32,307 nt of DNA from Thomasclavelia saccharogumia DSM 17460 (lineage in GTDB: Bacteria; Bacillota_I; Bacilli_A; Erysipelotrichales; Coprobacillaceae). This document shows positions 7,997-15,845 of the stretch, piece by piece. The stretch's first letter is position 1. Every line of letters begins with the position of its first letter. The notes under the pieces were generated by a model. The model did no database searches. It was not told the DNA's origin and saw only the letters and a program-made list of their open reading frames with translations. Where the stretch lies: assembly GCF_000686665.1 (NCBI RefSeq), contig NZ_KK365998.1, forward strand, positions 1-32,307, given 5' to 3'. The translations under genes were made by a program, and so were the position numbers.

Positions 7997-8456
7997 AATT
8001 ATGCAAAAAGATCCAAAAATTTAAATATAGGGCAAATAATAACCAGGCTAGATATGGAAGCAGTAGATATGCTGCAAGGGGTCTTAGTTTATAGAACATG
8101 CGAATTAAGATAACTACAGAAATATTTAAACATAATAAATCAGCTAATGCTAGAAGAAAGTTTTGATAGTTGAAAAAGATAATTGGCCAGATAAAATTTA
8201 AAGCTAACTGGAAATAATATAGAATTAAAGCAGATTCTTTATGCTTTTCATTACTACGATGAATTAGATAACTTGATAAACCAATCAATACATATAAAAT
8301 TGTCCAAATGATTGGAAAAATAAAACCAGGCGGTGCTATTTTAGGTCGATTGATTTTTATATAGAGATCCATAGCATTCATTGTAAAAAAGGCACTTAAA
8401 GCACCAATTCCTAAAGATATTGCTACATTAAGAATTATATATTTGTATTTTTTCAA
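7995..8456 (-). CDS. tspO: TspO/MBR-family membrane protein
   Basis: A five-helix tryptophan-rich sensory/translocator protein that binds tetrapyrroles and related ligands in its family. Visible: NRPKIAPPGFIFPIIWTILY (the conserved loop between helices 1 and 2), then aromatic-rich helices with NFIWPIIFF and LLLPYLAWLLFALYLNFWI. The reading frame extends to a TTG at 8483, with ATGs at 8474 and 8468, but only the TTG at 8456 has a suitable site, GGTGAT four bases upstream. That gives 153 residues starting (M)KKYKYIILN, a normal TspO length. The start remains uncertain. Confidence 0.88.
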   Translation of the reverse strand: MKKYKYIILNVAISLGIGALSAFFTMNAMDLYIKINRPKIAPPGFIFPIIWTILYVLIGLSSYLIHRSNEKHKESALILYYFQLALNFIWPIIFFNYQNFLLALADLLCLNISVVILIRMFYKLRPLAAYLLLPYLAWLLFALYLNFWIFLHN

Positions 8457-8596
8457 TTTAATCACCATAATCATTATTAACAATTTATAAAAAAATATTA
8501 AGAAGTGATAAAGATTGATAAAATATTTTCTATTTTAGAAAAAAATACTTCTATATAAAAATGCTTTCATGTATAATTAGATTGTGAGGTATCTAG

Positions 8597-9352
8597 ATGA
8601 AATTAATATCATGGAATGTAAATGGAATTAGAGCTTGTATAACTAAAGGTTTTTATGATGTTTTAAAAGAAAGTCAGGCTGATATATTTTGTGTTCAGGA
8701 AACAAAAATGCAGGAAGGACAAATTGAATTAGAGAAGCATGGCTATTTTACTTATATGAATAGTGCTAAGAAGAAAGGGTATAGTGGCACTTTAGTATTT
8801 TCAAAAATTGAACCATTGAGTTATTGTTATGGAATCAATATTGAAGAACATGATCAAGAAGGTCGGGTCATCACTTTGGAATATGATAATTTTTATTTGG
8901 TTAATTGTTATACTCCAAATAGTCAAAATGAGCTTAAGCGTTTGGATTATCGAATGTTATGGGAAGATGCTTTTTTAGCTTATTTAAAAGAGCTTGAAAA
9001 GAAGAAACCGGTTATTTTATGTGGTGATCTTAATGTTGCTCATTGTGAAATTGATTTAAAAAATCCTAAAACTAATCGTAAAAATGCTGGTTTTAGTGAT
9101 GAAGAGAGAGCAAAAATGACACAATTATTAGAAAATGGTTTTGTTGATACTTTTAGATATTTATATCCTGATTTAGAAGGTATTTATTCATGGTGGTCAT
9201 ATCGTTTTAATGCGCGTAAAAATAATGCTGGATGGCGAATTGATTATTTTATCGTATCTGATTGTTTAAAAGATAAAATCAAAGATGCGTATATTTATAC
9301 GGACATTATGGGAAGTGATCATTGTCCTGTGGGGTTAGAAATTGATTTATAG
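8597..9352 (+). CDS. xth: Exodeoxyribonuclease III / AP endonuclease
   Basis: A 251-residue enzyme of base-excision repair that cleaves at abasic sites and removes 3' ends. It belongs to the exonuclease/endonuclease/phosphatase fold: SWNVNGIR with N7, QETK with metal-binding E35, [19 protein letters not shown] (catalytic Asp and Asn) and the C-terminal [10 protein letters not shown] with the Asp-His pair. The length is standard. GTGAGGT precedes the ATG, and a TATAAT at 8572-8577 is likely its -10, with a poor -35. A 31-residue membrane peptide gene begins 24 bases downstream. Confidence 0.95.
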   Translation: MKLISWNVNGIRACITKGFYDVLKESQADIFCVQETKMQEGQIELEKHGYFTYMNSAKKKGYSGTLVFSKIEPLSYCYGINIEEHDQEGRVITLEYDNFYLVNCYTPNSQNELKRLDYRMLWEDAFLAYLKELEKKKPVILCGDLNVAHCEIDLKNPKTNRKNAGFSDEERAKMTQLLENGFVDTFRYLYPDLEGIYSWWSYRFNARKNNAGWRIDYFIVSDCLKDKIKDAYIYTDIMGSDHCPVGLEIDL

Positions 9353-9376
9353 AAGATAAGCAAAGGAGATTTTGGT

Positions 9377-9472
9377 ATGACACCGATAGTATTAATATCG
9401 TTATATACATTACTAGGGGTAATAATAGTTTTCTTTGGTTGTGTAGCTTATAATAAATTAAAAAACAAGTAG
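9377..9472 (+). CDS. 31-aa membrane peptide, MetS-like (candidate transporter small subunit)
   Basis: A 32-codon frame with a strong AAAGGAGA seven bases before the ATG. The product is one hydrophobic helix (PIVLISLYTLLGVIIVFFGC) followed by a basic tail AYNKLKNK. The size and layout resemble the tiny MetS-type subunits that accompany some neurotransmitter:sodium-symporter (NSS) transporters. Its convergent neighbour 13 bases away is an NSS transporter, although MetS genes normally lie on the same strand as the transporter gene. It could instead be an unrelated small membrane protein. The ribosome-binding site makes translation likely. Confidence 0.6.
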   Translation: MTPIVLISLYTLLGVIIVFFGCVAYNKLKNK

Positions 9473-9487
9473 TAAGTACTTGTTTTT
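9461..9487. terminator. Bidirectional terminator between the small peptide and the NSS transporter
   Basis: AAAAACAAGTA (9461-9471) pairs with TACTTGTTTTT (9477-9487) around loop GTAAG. The stem overlaps the last codons and stop of the plus-strand peptide and touches the stop codon of the minus-strand transporter. Confidence 0.88.
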
Positions 9488-10850
9488 ATATTGAAATAAC
9501 ACCTAAAGTTGAAAGAATTGAACTAATTAAAATAATCATTAAACCAGGAACGACAATATATTTCATACAGAATATATATGCTTTTTTACGTTTAAATTTA
9601 GAGCTATATTCTACTTCATCAATAACTGTTTTAAATCCAGTTACTTTAATAATCAATAAACAAGTGCATATAGCTGAAATTGGCATCATAATAGAATTAG
9701 TCATAAAATCAAAGAAATCAAGAATGCTTAAACCAAGTGGAGCAATAAAATCTAAAACTCCAAAGCCTAACGAACAGGGAATCCCTAAAATACAGATAAT
9801 TATTAAAGTAATAATACAGCATTTTTTTCTTGAATAATTAAACTGATCTTGGATTACTGATACACAGCATTCCATCAATGAAATTGCTGAAGTTAAAGCT
9901 GCAAATAAAACTAACAAAAAGAAAATGATACCAACAATATTGCCTAAAGCCATACTGTTAAAGACTTTTGGTAAAGTAATAAACATTAACGAAGCCCCAG
10001 CATTTAGTGTATCTGGGTTACCACCAGAAAAAGCAAATACTGCAGGAATGATCATTAAACCAGCTAAAAAAGCAATCAATGTATCCATAACTTCAACTTG
10101 TGTAATTGAATGTTCCATATCGATTTCCTTTTTCATATATGAGCCATAAGTAAATAAAATTCCCATTCCTATTGAAAGTGAATAAAACATTTGTCCCATT
10201 GCAGCTACTATAGTCATGATTGAAAATCTAGAAAAATCAGGAATTAAATAGTATTTAGCTCCTTCAAGAGCTCCTGGTGTCAATAATGCATATCCAGCAA
10301 TAAAAATAGCCATAACTATTAAAGTAGGCATTAAAATTTTACTGCATTTTTCTACTCCTTTTTCTACCCCTAACATTACTACTACAAAAACCAGGATAGC
10401 AAATATTAATAACCAGAATACTGGTTGTATTGATGAAGCGGTAAAACTGGCAAAATATGTATCATTTATTAAACTGGCAGAGTTGTTAGTAAGATATTCA
10501 AATAAGTATTTGCATACCCATCCGCCAACGACACAATAATATGGAACGATCAGCATCGGGATAATGGCATTTAACCAGCCCCCAAATTGTAATTTTTTAG
10601 CTCCCAGCTGCTTATAAGCAGCAATGGGACTTTTTTTAGTTTTTCTACCTAAAGCAGTTTCACTAATTAAAAGTGCAAAACCAAAAGTAATTGCAAGGAT
10701 AAAATAAGTAAATAGAAAGGTGCCTCCACCATATTTAGCTGCTAAATATGGAAAGCGCCAAATATTTCCTAGACCAACAGCAGATCCTGCCACTGCCATT
10801 ACATAACCTAGCTGCCCAGAAAATGTACTACGTTTATTTTTTGTTTCCAT
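9486..10850 (-). CDS. Neurotransmitter:sodium symporter (NSS/SNF) family transporter
   Basis: A 454-residue Na+-coupled amino-acid transporter of the LeuT fold. The first helix carries the family signature GYVMAVAGSAVGLGNIWRFP (residues about 15-34), with the unwound GSAVGLGNIWRFPY sodium and substrate site, followed by KYGGGTFLFTYF. YYCVVGGW and the helix-6 region QMFYSLSIGMGILFTYGSYM are also typical. The number of helices (about 11) and length fit bacterial members. Ligand specificity is unknown. AGGAG precedes the ATG. The gene has its own promoter and ends in a shared terminator with the small membrane peptide. Confidence 0.95.
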   Translation of the reverse strand: METKNKRSTFSGQLGYVMAVAGSAVGLGNIWRFPYLAAKYGGGTFLFTYFILAITFGFALLISETALGRKTKKSPIAAYKQLGAKKLQFGGWLNAIIPMLIVPYYCVVGGWVCKYLFEYLTNNSASLINDTYFASFTASSIQPVFWLLIFAILVFVVVMLGVEKGVEKCSKILMPTLIVMAIFIAGYALLTPGALEGAKYYLIPDFSRFSIMTIVAAMGQMFYSLSIGMGILFTYGSYMKKEIDMEHSITQVEVMDTLIAFLAGLMIIPAVFAFSGGNPDTLNAGASLMFITLPKVFNSMALGNIVGIIFFLLVLFAALTSAISLMECCVSVIQDQFNYSRKKCCIITLIIICILGIPCSLGFGVLDFIAPLGLSILDFFDFMTNSIMMPISAICTCLLIIKVTGFKTVIDEVEYSSKFKRKKAYIFCMKYIVVPGLMIILISSILSTLGVISI

Positions 10851-10881
10851 TTCATTCTCCTATAATATTTTTGCATTTTTT

Positions 10882-10911
10882 ATTATAATAAATCATTAAT
10901 ATAAAAGTCAA
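10882..10911 (-). promoter_or_regulatory. Promoter of the NSS transporter gene
   Basis: On the minus strand TTGACT (10906-10911), an 18-base spacer and consensus TATAAT (10882-10887), about 25 bases before the ribosome-binding site. Confidence 0.7.
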
Positions 10912-10932
10912 TCAAAGTTGTAGAACAAATAG

Positions 10933-10969
10933 ATAGTTTTCTAATATTTAATAACTCTTAGAAAACTAT
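10933..10969. terminator. Hairpin after the TauE/SafE gene, probable terminator
   Basis: ATAGTTTTCTAA (10933-10944) pairs perfectly with TTAGAAAACTAT (10958-10969) around a 13-base loop. It lies just beyond the stop of the minus-strand exporter gene (10978). The T tract after the stem is weak, so termination is likely but not certain. Confidence 0.55.
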
Positions 10970-10977
10970 TTGAATTC

Positions 10978-11745
10978 TTAAAAATAGTTTACACCAATAA
11001 TAGCAATTCCCAGAACCGTTAAAACTATTCCGGTAGCTCGATTTAAAGTAATTGGTGAAGCTTTATTGGCAAATCGAGCGGCAATCAAAGCCCATAATAG
11101 TGTTGATAAAACACAAAAAAGCAGAGCACTAATATCAATAAGACCACCGATAGCAAAGTGACTAATTGCCCCAGTAAGAGCTGTAAAGGTCATGATAAAG
11201 ACACTTGTTCCCACAGCAGTTTTTAATTCATATCCTAAAACACTAGTGAGAATCAACAGCATCATCATACCACCACCAGCTCCAACAAAGCCACAAATAA
11301 AACCAACTAAAATTCCACATAGAATAGACTGACGAATCCTTTTTTGTTTATTTATACTAATCATTGATTCTTTTGTAGTCATAACAGGTTTAACAATAAA
11401 TTTGATACCTAAGATCAAAGTCATAAAAACTGAAAAGCTCCCCATTGTACTGCTGGGAAGAAAACTTGAGATCCAGCTGCCAATCATTGTAAAGCATAAG
11501 ACAGTAATCATCATTACGATTCCGTTTTTAATATCAATATTTTTATTTTTACCATAAGTATAAGCACTAACAGCACTAGCGAGAACATCGCTGGCAAGAG
11601 CAATTCCAACTGCCTGGTAAGCTGGAATGTTTAAAAAAGTTATTAACATGGGACTAATCACTGCAGCAGCACTCATACCAGCAAATCCGGTTCCTAGTCC
11701 GGCTCCAATTCCAGCGAGAAAACAGATAATAAATTTATATAACAT
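10978..11745 (-). CDS. TauE/SafE (sulfite exporter) family membrane protein
   Basis: A 255-residue integral membrane protein of the TauE/SafE/TSUP family, whose members move sulfite, sulfonates, thiosulfate or other small organic anions. Two repeats are visible: AGIGAGLGTGFAGMSAAAVI near the N-terminus and GFICGFVGAGGGMMMLLILT near residue 160, each holding the Gly-rich FxGxGGG-type loop. Seven to eight hydrophobic segments are present. It starts three bases after the MarR-family gene stop and shares its promoter, so its substrate is probably linked to the ligand sensed by that regulator. The true substrate is unknown. Confidence 0.92.
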   Translation of the reverse strand: MLYKFIICFLAGIGAGLGTGFAGMSAAAVISPMLITFLNIPAYQAVGIALASDVLASAVSAYTYGKNKNIDIKNGIVMMITVLCFTMIGSWISSFLPSSTMGSFSVFMTLILGIKFIVKPVMTTKESMISINKQKRIRQSILCGILVGFICGFVGAGGGMMMLLILTSVLGYELKTAVGTSVFIMTFTALTGAISHFAIGGLIDISALLFCVLSTLLWALIAARFANKASPITLNRATGIVLTVLGIAIIGVNYF

Positions 11746-11748
11746 GTA

Positions 11749-12183
11749 TTAGTCCTCCTTTAATTTTTGTTGGGCATTTCTTTGGATTTTAGAAAATGCA
11801 TTAATAATTAACAATTTTTCATCTTTTGAGAAATCTTTAAGAATCGTTTCAAAAAAATTTTTTTGTGCCTGTTGACCAGCTTTGATAATTTCATCGGCAC
11901 TATTTAATAACTTTAAATGTACAGTTTTTTTATTATTTGGTAAATATACGGGTTTGAGATAATTATTTTTAGTTAGGGACTTGATTGAAGTAGAAACATG
12001 GGATTTTGTTAGTTTACGATGTTTGATGATATCTTTTGCACTATCATATTGAGGATTGTTAGCAAGAAATAGAAGAATATCTAGTTCCATTCTGGTTAGG
12101 TTATATTGTTTACATACAGGTTCTAATGAAACTGTATATAGTTTTTTTATTGTTGTAATCGTATCTAAGAAATCAATGATCAT
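11749..12183 (-). CDS. MarR-family transcriptional regulator
   Basis: A 144-residue winged-helix dimer. Residues about 35-95 form the DNA-binding domain: LTRMELDILLFLANNPQYDS, AKDIIKHRKLTKSHVSTSIK (recognition helix) and a wing NYLKPVYLPNNKKTVHLKL. The flanking helices should make the dimer interface. It heads an operon with the TauE/SafE exporter three bases downstream. A perfect inverted repeat overlapping the transcription start (12196-12213) is its likely operator, suggesting autorepression relieved by a small molecule exported by the partner. The ATG is preceded by GGAGGT. Confidence 0.94.
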   Translation of the reverse strand: MIIDFLDTITTIKKLYTVSLEPVCKQYNLTRMELDILLFLANNPQYDSAKDIIKHRKLTKSHVSTSIKSLTKNNYLKPVYLPNNKKTVHLKLLNSADEIIKAGQQAQKNFFETILKDFSKDEKLLIINAFSKIQRNAQQKLKED

Positions 12184-12195
12184 AATACCTCCAAA

Positions 12196-12213
12196 TAGTT
12201 CTATTTAGAACTA
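12196..12213. promoter_or_regulatory. Probable MarR operator
   Basis: TAGTTCTA-TT-TAGAACTA is an 8-2-8 perfect inverted repeat. It lies immediately downstream of the -10 box and covers the expected start site of the MarR-exporter operon, the classic place for autorepression. Binding by the adjacent MarR protein is inference. Confidence 0.75.
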
Positions 12214-12218
12214 AAAAG

Positions 12219-12247
12219 ATTTTAACAATGAAGATAATATTTGTCAA
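12219..12247 (-). promoter_or_regulatory. Promoter of the MarR-TauE/SafE operon
   Basis: On the minus strand a consensus TTGACA (12242-12247), a 17-base spacer and TAAAAT (12219-12224). The start site would be near 12212, inside the operator palindrome. Confidence 0.8.
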
Positions 12248-12252
12248 GATAA

Positions 12253-12279
12253 AAGGATATTCAGTTACTGAATATCCTT
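12253..12279 (-). terminator. Terminator of the amidohydrolase gene
   Basis: A 12-bp perfect stem, AAGGATATTCAG pairing with CTGAATATCCTT around a 3-base loop, followed on the minus strand by TTTTAT. The loop TTA (12265-12267) is the stop codon of the amidohydrolase, so the stem includes coding sequence. Confidence 0.85.
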
Positions 12280-13824
12280 AGAATAAACAACAAGTCCATC
12301 TTTAATAGTTTTTAAAATATTGATTTTTAAAATTTCATCTATAGCTACTTTGCAGGGATTCTTATCTAAAATAATTAAATCAGCAATTTTACCCTCAGCA
12401 ATAGAACCTTTGACTTTTTCTTCAAAATATTGATAAGCTGCATTTATTGTAATTCCTTTTAAAGCATTGTATCTTGAGATTTGTTCATTTTTACCTAAAA
12501 TAATTCCTGATTTAGTTTCTCGCTTACAAGCACACCAGACACTTTCAAGCATATTAGGGGGAATTACTGGACTATCTTGATGAAAAGTATATGGAAGTTC
12601 TTGTTTTAAAGCACTGTGAATACAAGAAATCTGGTGAGCTCGCGAACCAAGATTTTTTAAATGAATATCACCCCAATGATAAAGATGATTGACAAAAAAA
12701 CTAGGAATCATGTTAATCGTTTTTAATTGTGGTAGTTGATCAGGGCGTAAAGTCTGACAATGAATCATGACGGGGCGAGTATTAGTAGGTCTATTTTTAA
12801 AAGCATCTAAAAGCTGTTTAGTGGCCCTATCACCATTACAATGGGTTATTAATTGAACATTGTTTTGTAAAATATAATCTACATATTTAATAACATCTTC
12901 ATCTTGATAAATAGGATAACCGCAGTAATCCCCACTGTCTAAATAAGGCTGACTTAGCCAGGCTGTTTTTCCCTGAGGGGAACCATCGAGGAAAAGTTTA
13001 TAACCACCTAATTTAAAATGATTTTGATATTGATGATATAAAGTATTTTCTTGATACAACTGCTGATGATCTTTAATATCAACATAACCAACAACATCTA
13101 AAAATAACTTCTTTTCTTTTGCTAATGAAGCTAATAAAGAAAATTCTTCTTCTTTCATATAACCTTCCTGAACAGTCGTTACACCATAACTGGCATAAAT
13201 TTTTAAGGCTTCGAGGCATTGTTCTTTTAAATTTGTATTTGTTTCGTCACTTTTTGAAGCAATCATGAGATAAGCCTGTTCTTCAAGATAACCATTTAAT
13301 TGCTGGTTTTCATCACGACCATATTTTCCCCCAGCAGGATCACTAATACTATTATCTATTTTAAATAACTTCATGGCTTTTGTATTTATAACTCCCATGT
13401 GTCCAGATACATGAGAAATCATTACTGGATAAGCTATTTGATCAAGATCTTTAGCTAAGGGATGACGGCATTCTTTTAAAGAATTATGATCGTAACCAAA
13501 CCCTACTAATAATTTATTTTTTTCTGGATTAGTTATCTTGATATATTGATTAAAACGAGAAATTATTTCTTTAATACTGGTACTATTATTTAAATCAACT
13601 AAGTTTAATGTTTTAGCCAAAGATACAAGATGGCTATGACTATCAATGAAAGAGGGCATTAGACAATTATTGTTTAAATCAATTAATTTTGTATCATTAG
13701 GAATAACTTGTTTTAAAGTGGCAAGATCACCACATTTTTTTATGATTCCATCTTCAATATAGATAGCCTCGTAACTGCTGTTTTCCATCGTTAAAATATC
13801 GCCATTATAATATAATGTTCTCAT
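12265..13824 (-). CDS. YtcJ-like metal-dependent amidohydrolase
   Basis: A 519-residue TIM-barrel hydrolase of the amidohydrolase superfamily, YtcJ branch (COG1574-like), whose members cleave amide or formamide bonds. Visible: an N-terminal beta-sandwich start, LMPSFIDSHSHLVSLAKTLN with the metal-binding HxH at about residues 63-65, the central segment GVTTVQEGY, LITHCNGDRAT, MIHCQTLRPDQL, TFHQDSPVIPPNMLESVW, and the closing KGSIAEGKIADLIILDKNPC. Length is normal. AGGAGGT precedes the ATG, and a TATAAT on the minus strand (13844-13849) may be its -10. No substrate-defining neighbour is present. Confidence 0.9.
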   Translation of the reverse strand: MRTLYYNGDILTMENSSYEAIYIEDGIIKKCGDLATLKQVIPNDTKLIDLNNNCLMPSFIDSHSHLVSLAKTLNLVDLNNSTSIKEIISRFNQYIKITNPEKNKLLVGFGYDHNSLKECRHPLAKDLDQIAYPVMISHVSGHMGVINTKAMKLFKIDNSISDPAGGKYGRDENQQLNGYLEEQAYLMIASKSDETNTNLKEQCLEALKIYASYGVTTVQEGYMKEEEFSLLASLAKEKKLFLDVVGYVDIKDHQQLYQENTLYHQYQNHFKLGGYKLFLDGSPQGKTAWLSQPYLDSGDYCGYPIYQDEDVIKYVDYILQNNVQLITHCNGDRATKQLLDAFKNRPTNTRPVMIHCQTLRPDQLPQLKTINMIPSFFVNHLYHWGDIHLKNLGSRAHQISCIHSALKQELPYTFHQDSPVIPPNMLESVWCACKRETKSGIILGKNEQISRYNALKGITINAAYQYFEEKVKGSIAEGKIADLIILDKNPCKVAIDEILKINILKTIKDGLVVYSKDIQ

Positions 13825-13893
13825 TTTTTGACCTCCTAAATATATTATAGACGCACATCTTTGATTTTATGAAAACTATAGTTAGGATTCTAT

Positions 13894-14277
13894 TTAGATA
13901 TTTTGACTTTCTACTAAAACGCAATTTAGGTAATAATTGATTTTTGTTTCTTTGATCATTGAAATCAGTTCATCATTATAAGTTCCTGGCTGCAGCCAGA
14001 TATGCTCAATTTTTAATTTTTGACATTCTTTAACATAATCAATACCAAATTTTGGACTAACGACAAATACAGCAACATCTATCTTGTGTTTGACAGCTGA
14101 TAAATCAGGATAAGTGGGGGTTCCTTCAATATTTTTATAAACAGGGGAAATTCCATAGACATTCTTACCAAGATCTTTTAAACATTGAAATATTTTATAG
14201 CCATATTTTTCTTGGTTGTCTGTAGCGCCAATAACAGCAAAATTTTTATGATCTCTTAATACATCTACAGCATTCAT
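13894..14277 (-). CDS. CoA-binding domain protein (YccU-like)
   Basis: A 127-residue single-domain protein with a Rossmann-type CoA-binding fold. Visible: KNFAVIGATDNQEKYGYKIF at the N-terminus with the nucleotide-binding loop VIGATDNQEKYG, VYGISPVYKNIEGTPTYPDL, DVAVFVVSP and HIWLQPGTYNDELISM. The family is small and widespread; its physiological role is unclear. It lies 15 bases after the stop of the 506-residue protein and is probably the last gene of that transcript. Confidence 0.9.
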   Translation of the reverse strand: MNAVDVLRDHKNFAVIGATDNQEKYGYKIFQCLKDLGKNVYGISPVYKNIEGTPTYPDLSAVKHKIDVAVFVVSPKFGIDYVKECQKLKIEHIWLQPGTYNDELISMIKETKINYYLNCVLVESQNI

Positions 14278-14292
14278 TTTTCTAACTCCTTA

Positions 14293-15813
14293 TTAAGATA
14301 ATAAAATTGGTTTTATTTGATCAAGGGCCTCTATTTTACTGAGCTCATTGATCATTTTGATCATTCCTGGTCCCATTGAAATTGGATAAGTAGTAATCAA
14401 TCCATCATAAGTAATTACATTTTTAAATGGTAAGATCAGCATTTCTGCTAATGCTGGAGCAGGAATAATTTCTCCAATGTTGGAATAAAGGCCTTTTATT
14501 TTATAACTAACATTATTTTTTGGACAAACTATCGTACAATCTTGACGATGTTCAACAATAATAAATTGGTCAATGATGCCAAATTTAAAATTATCAAGAA
14601 TTTTTAATTCTTCATCATTAAAATTAAAAGGATTATCTTTGATAAAGTCATTAATGATACTACGATGTTTTTTAAATAAAGCATCACGAATCTTAGTTAA
14701 TTTTTCAGATGGCAAGCCTTTTTTTTGATAGATTTTCTTTAGATTTGTTACACGTAATTTTTTATTGGCATATTCCAATAAACCTAGATATATTTTGAAA
14801 AATGTTTTGACATCATCTTCACACATGCGAGCATTGCTTTGAATTACAGGGGGATAAGCAGCGTCATCATTTTCAAAATAATCTGTTAAATCTAAAATTG
14901 AATGGCCGTATAAAACAGCGCAGGGATAATTGAAATAAGCTTCAGTGAATAAATCACAAAGTTCATCAAGATCAATATCTTTTTGGTAAAAAGTTTCCTC
15001 TAACCATTCACAAAATGACTCTGGATCACAAACGGTATTAACACAATTTCGAAAATTAGTAATAATAAATTCACTTTCATAAGTCATTAGATTTGCAGTC
15101 AAAAAGTTCGTAAAATCTATATAACTTTGATGATCATACTTGTCACTAGCGATGAGGCGAAGGGTATTTTTAGAAAATATTTTATATTCAAGGATCGGAT
15201 ATTCTTCTTGAAGATCAAGAATTTCATCACCGATATTTTCTCCAAGATAGTCGTAATTTTGGATTATATCATCATTAATATCAATAATGTGGTTAAGAGT
15301 TTTAGCTGTAATTAGATAGTCATATAGTTCATCGTAGTTTTTATCAGGATAATATTTTAACAGTATTTCAATAAAAGTATCGATATTCATGATACCGTAA
15401 GCCATGATCATACCTTTAATTATTTCATCTAATTCACTTTTTCTTTTTATTTTTTGTAAATCAAGTGTTTTTATGGCTTCAAGAATATATTCTCTTAATT
15501 CTTCAGGAATATAAAGCATATCATCGATAGTATTAAAGTTAGGAAGCAGGAGCATTTTTGTATATAATTCACGACTTATATTGTCATAGCTAGCTTTAAT
15601 TTGATTGTTTTGTAAAGCTTTTTTTAAAAATATTGCTTCTTTATAAGTTAAGATATCTTGAATGTTTTTGATATTACTATAAGTTTTGATGATTTCATCA
15701 AACATTTTATTACGGGTGATTTTTTTATATTCTTTAGGTTCTGTTACAATGTTGCAATAACAGTTGTAAATAAATTCTTTGCGGACAATAGTTCCAAGTT
15801 CTTTAAGTTTCAT
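14293..15813 (-). CDS. Uncharacterised 506-aa cytoplasmic protein
   Basis: I do not recognise a family. There is no signal peptide or membrane segment. The first 330 residues look all-helical and acidic, with repeated charged helices (for example LDEIIKGMIMAYGIMNIDTF and DLDELCDLFTEAYFNYPCAV). The last 110 residues turn to short beta strands (IDQFIIVEHRQDCTIVCPKN, then SYKIKGLYSNIGEIIPAPAL), suggesting a small barrel domain with an HRQDC motif. The arrangement recalls large YecA/SEC-C-related proteins, but no metal-binding SEC-C motif is present. It lies 32 bases downstream of a DUF1841-like gene and 15 bases upstream of a CoA-binding protein. Confidence 0.78.
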   Translation of the reverse strand: MKLKELGTIVRKEFIYNCYCNIVTEPKEYKKITRNKMFDEIIKTYSNIKNIQDILTYKEAIFLKKALQNNQIKASYDNISRELYTKMLLLPNFNTIDDMLYIPEELREYILEAIKTLDLQKIKRKSELDEIIKGMIMAYGIMNIDTFIEILLKYYPDKNYDELYDYLITAKTLNHIIDINDDIIQNYDYLGENIGDEILDLQEEYPILEYKIFSKNTLRLIASDKYDHQSYIDFTNFLTANLMTYESEFIITNFRNCVNTVCDPESFCEWLEETFYQKDIDLDELCDLFTEAYFNYPCAVLYGHSILDLTDYFENDDAAYPPVIQSNARMCEDDVKTFFKIYLGLLEYANKKLRVTNLKKIYQKKGLPSEKLTKIRDALFKKHRSIINDFIKDNPFNFNDEELKILDNFKFGIIDQFIIVEHRQDCTIVCPKNNVSYKIKGLYSNIGEIIPAPALAEMLILPFKNVITYDGLITTYPISMGPGMIKMINELSKIEALDQIKPILLS

Positions 15814-15845
15814 TTGTGTTTCTCCGATTTATAAATATGATATTT

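Noticed and set aside
9925-10149. Plus-strand ORF of 74 codons inside the NSS transporter gene
   Set aside because: It is the antisense shadow of a clearly coding transporter and has no ribosome-binding site. Other antisense ORFs in cas9, pepF, the helicase and the permease were dropped for the same reason.
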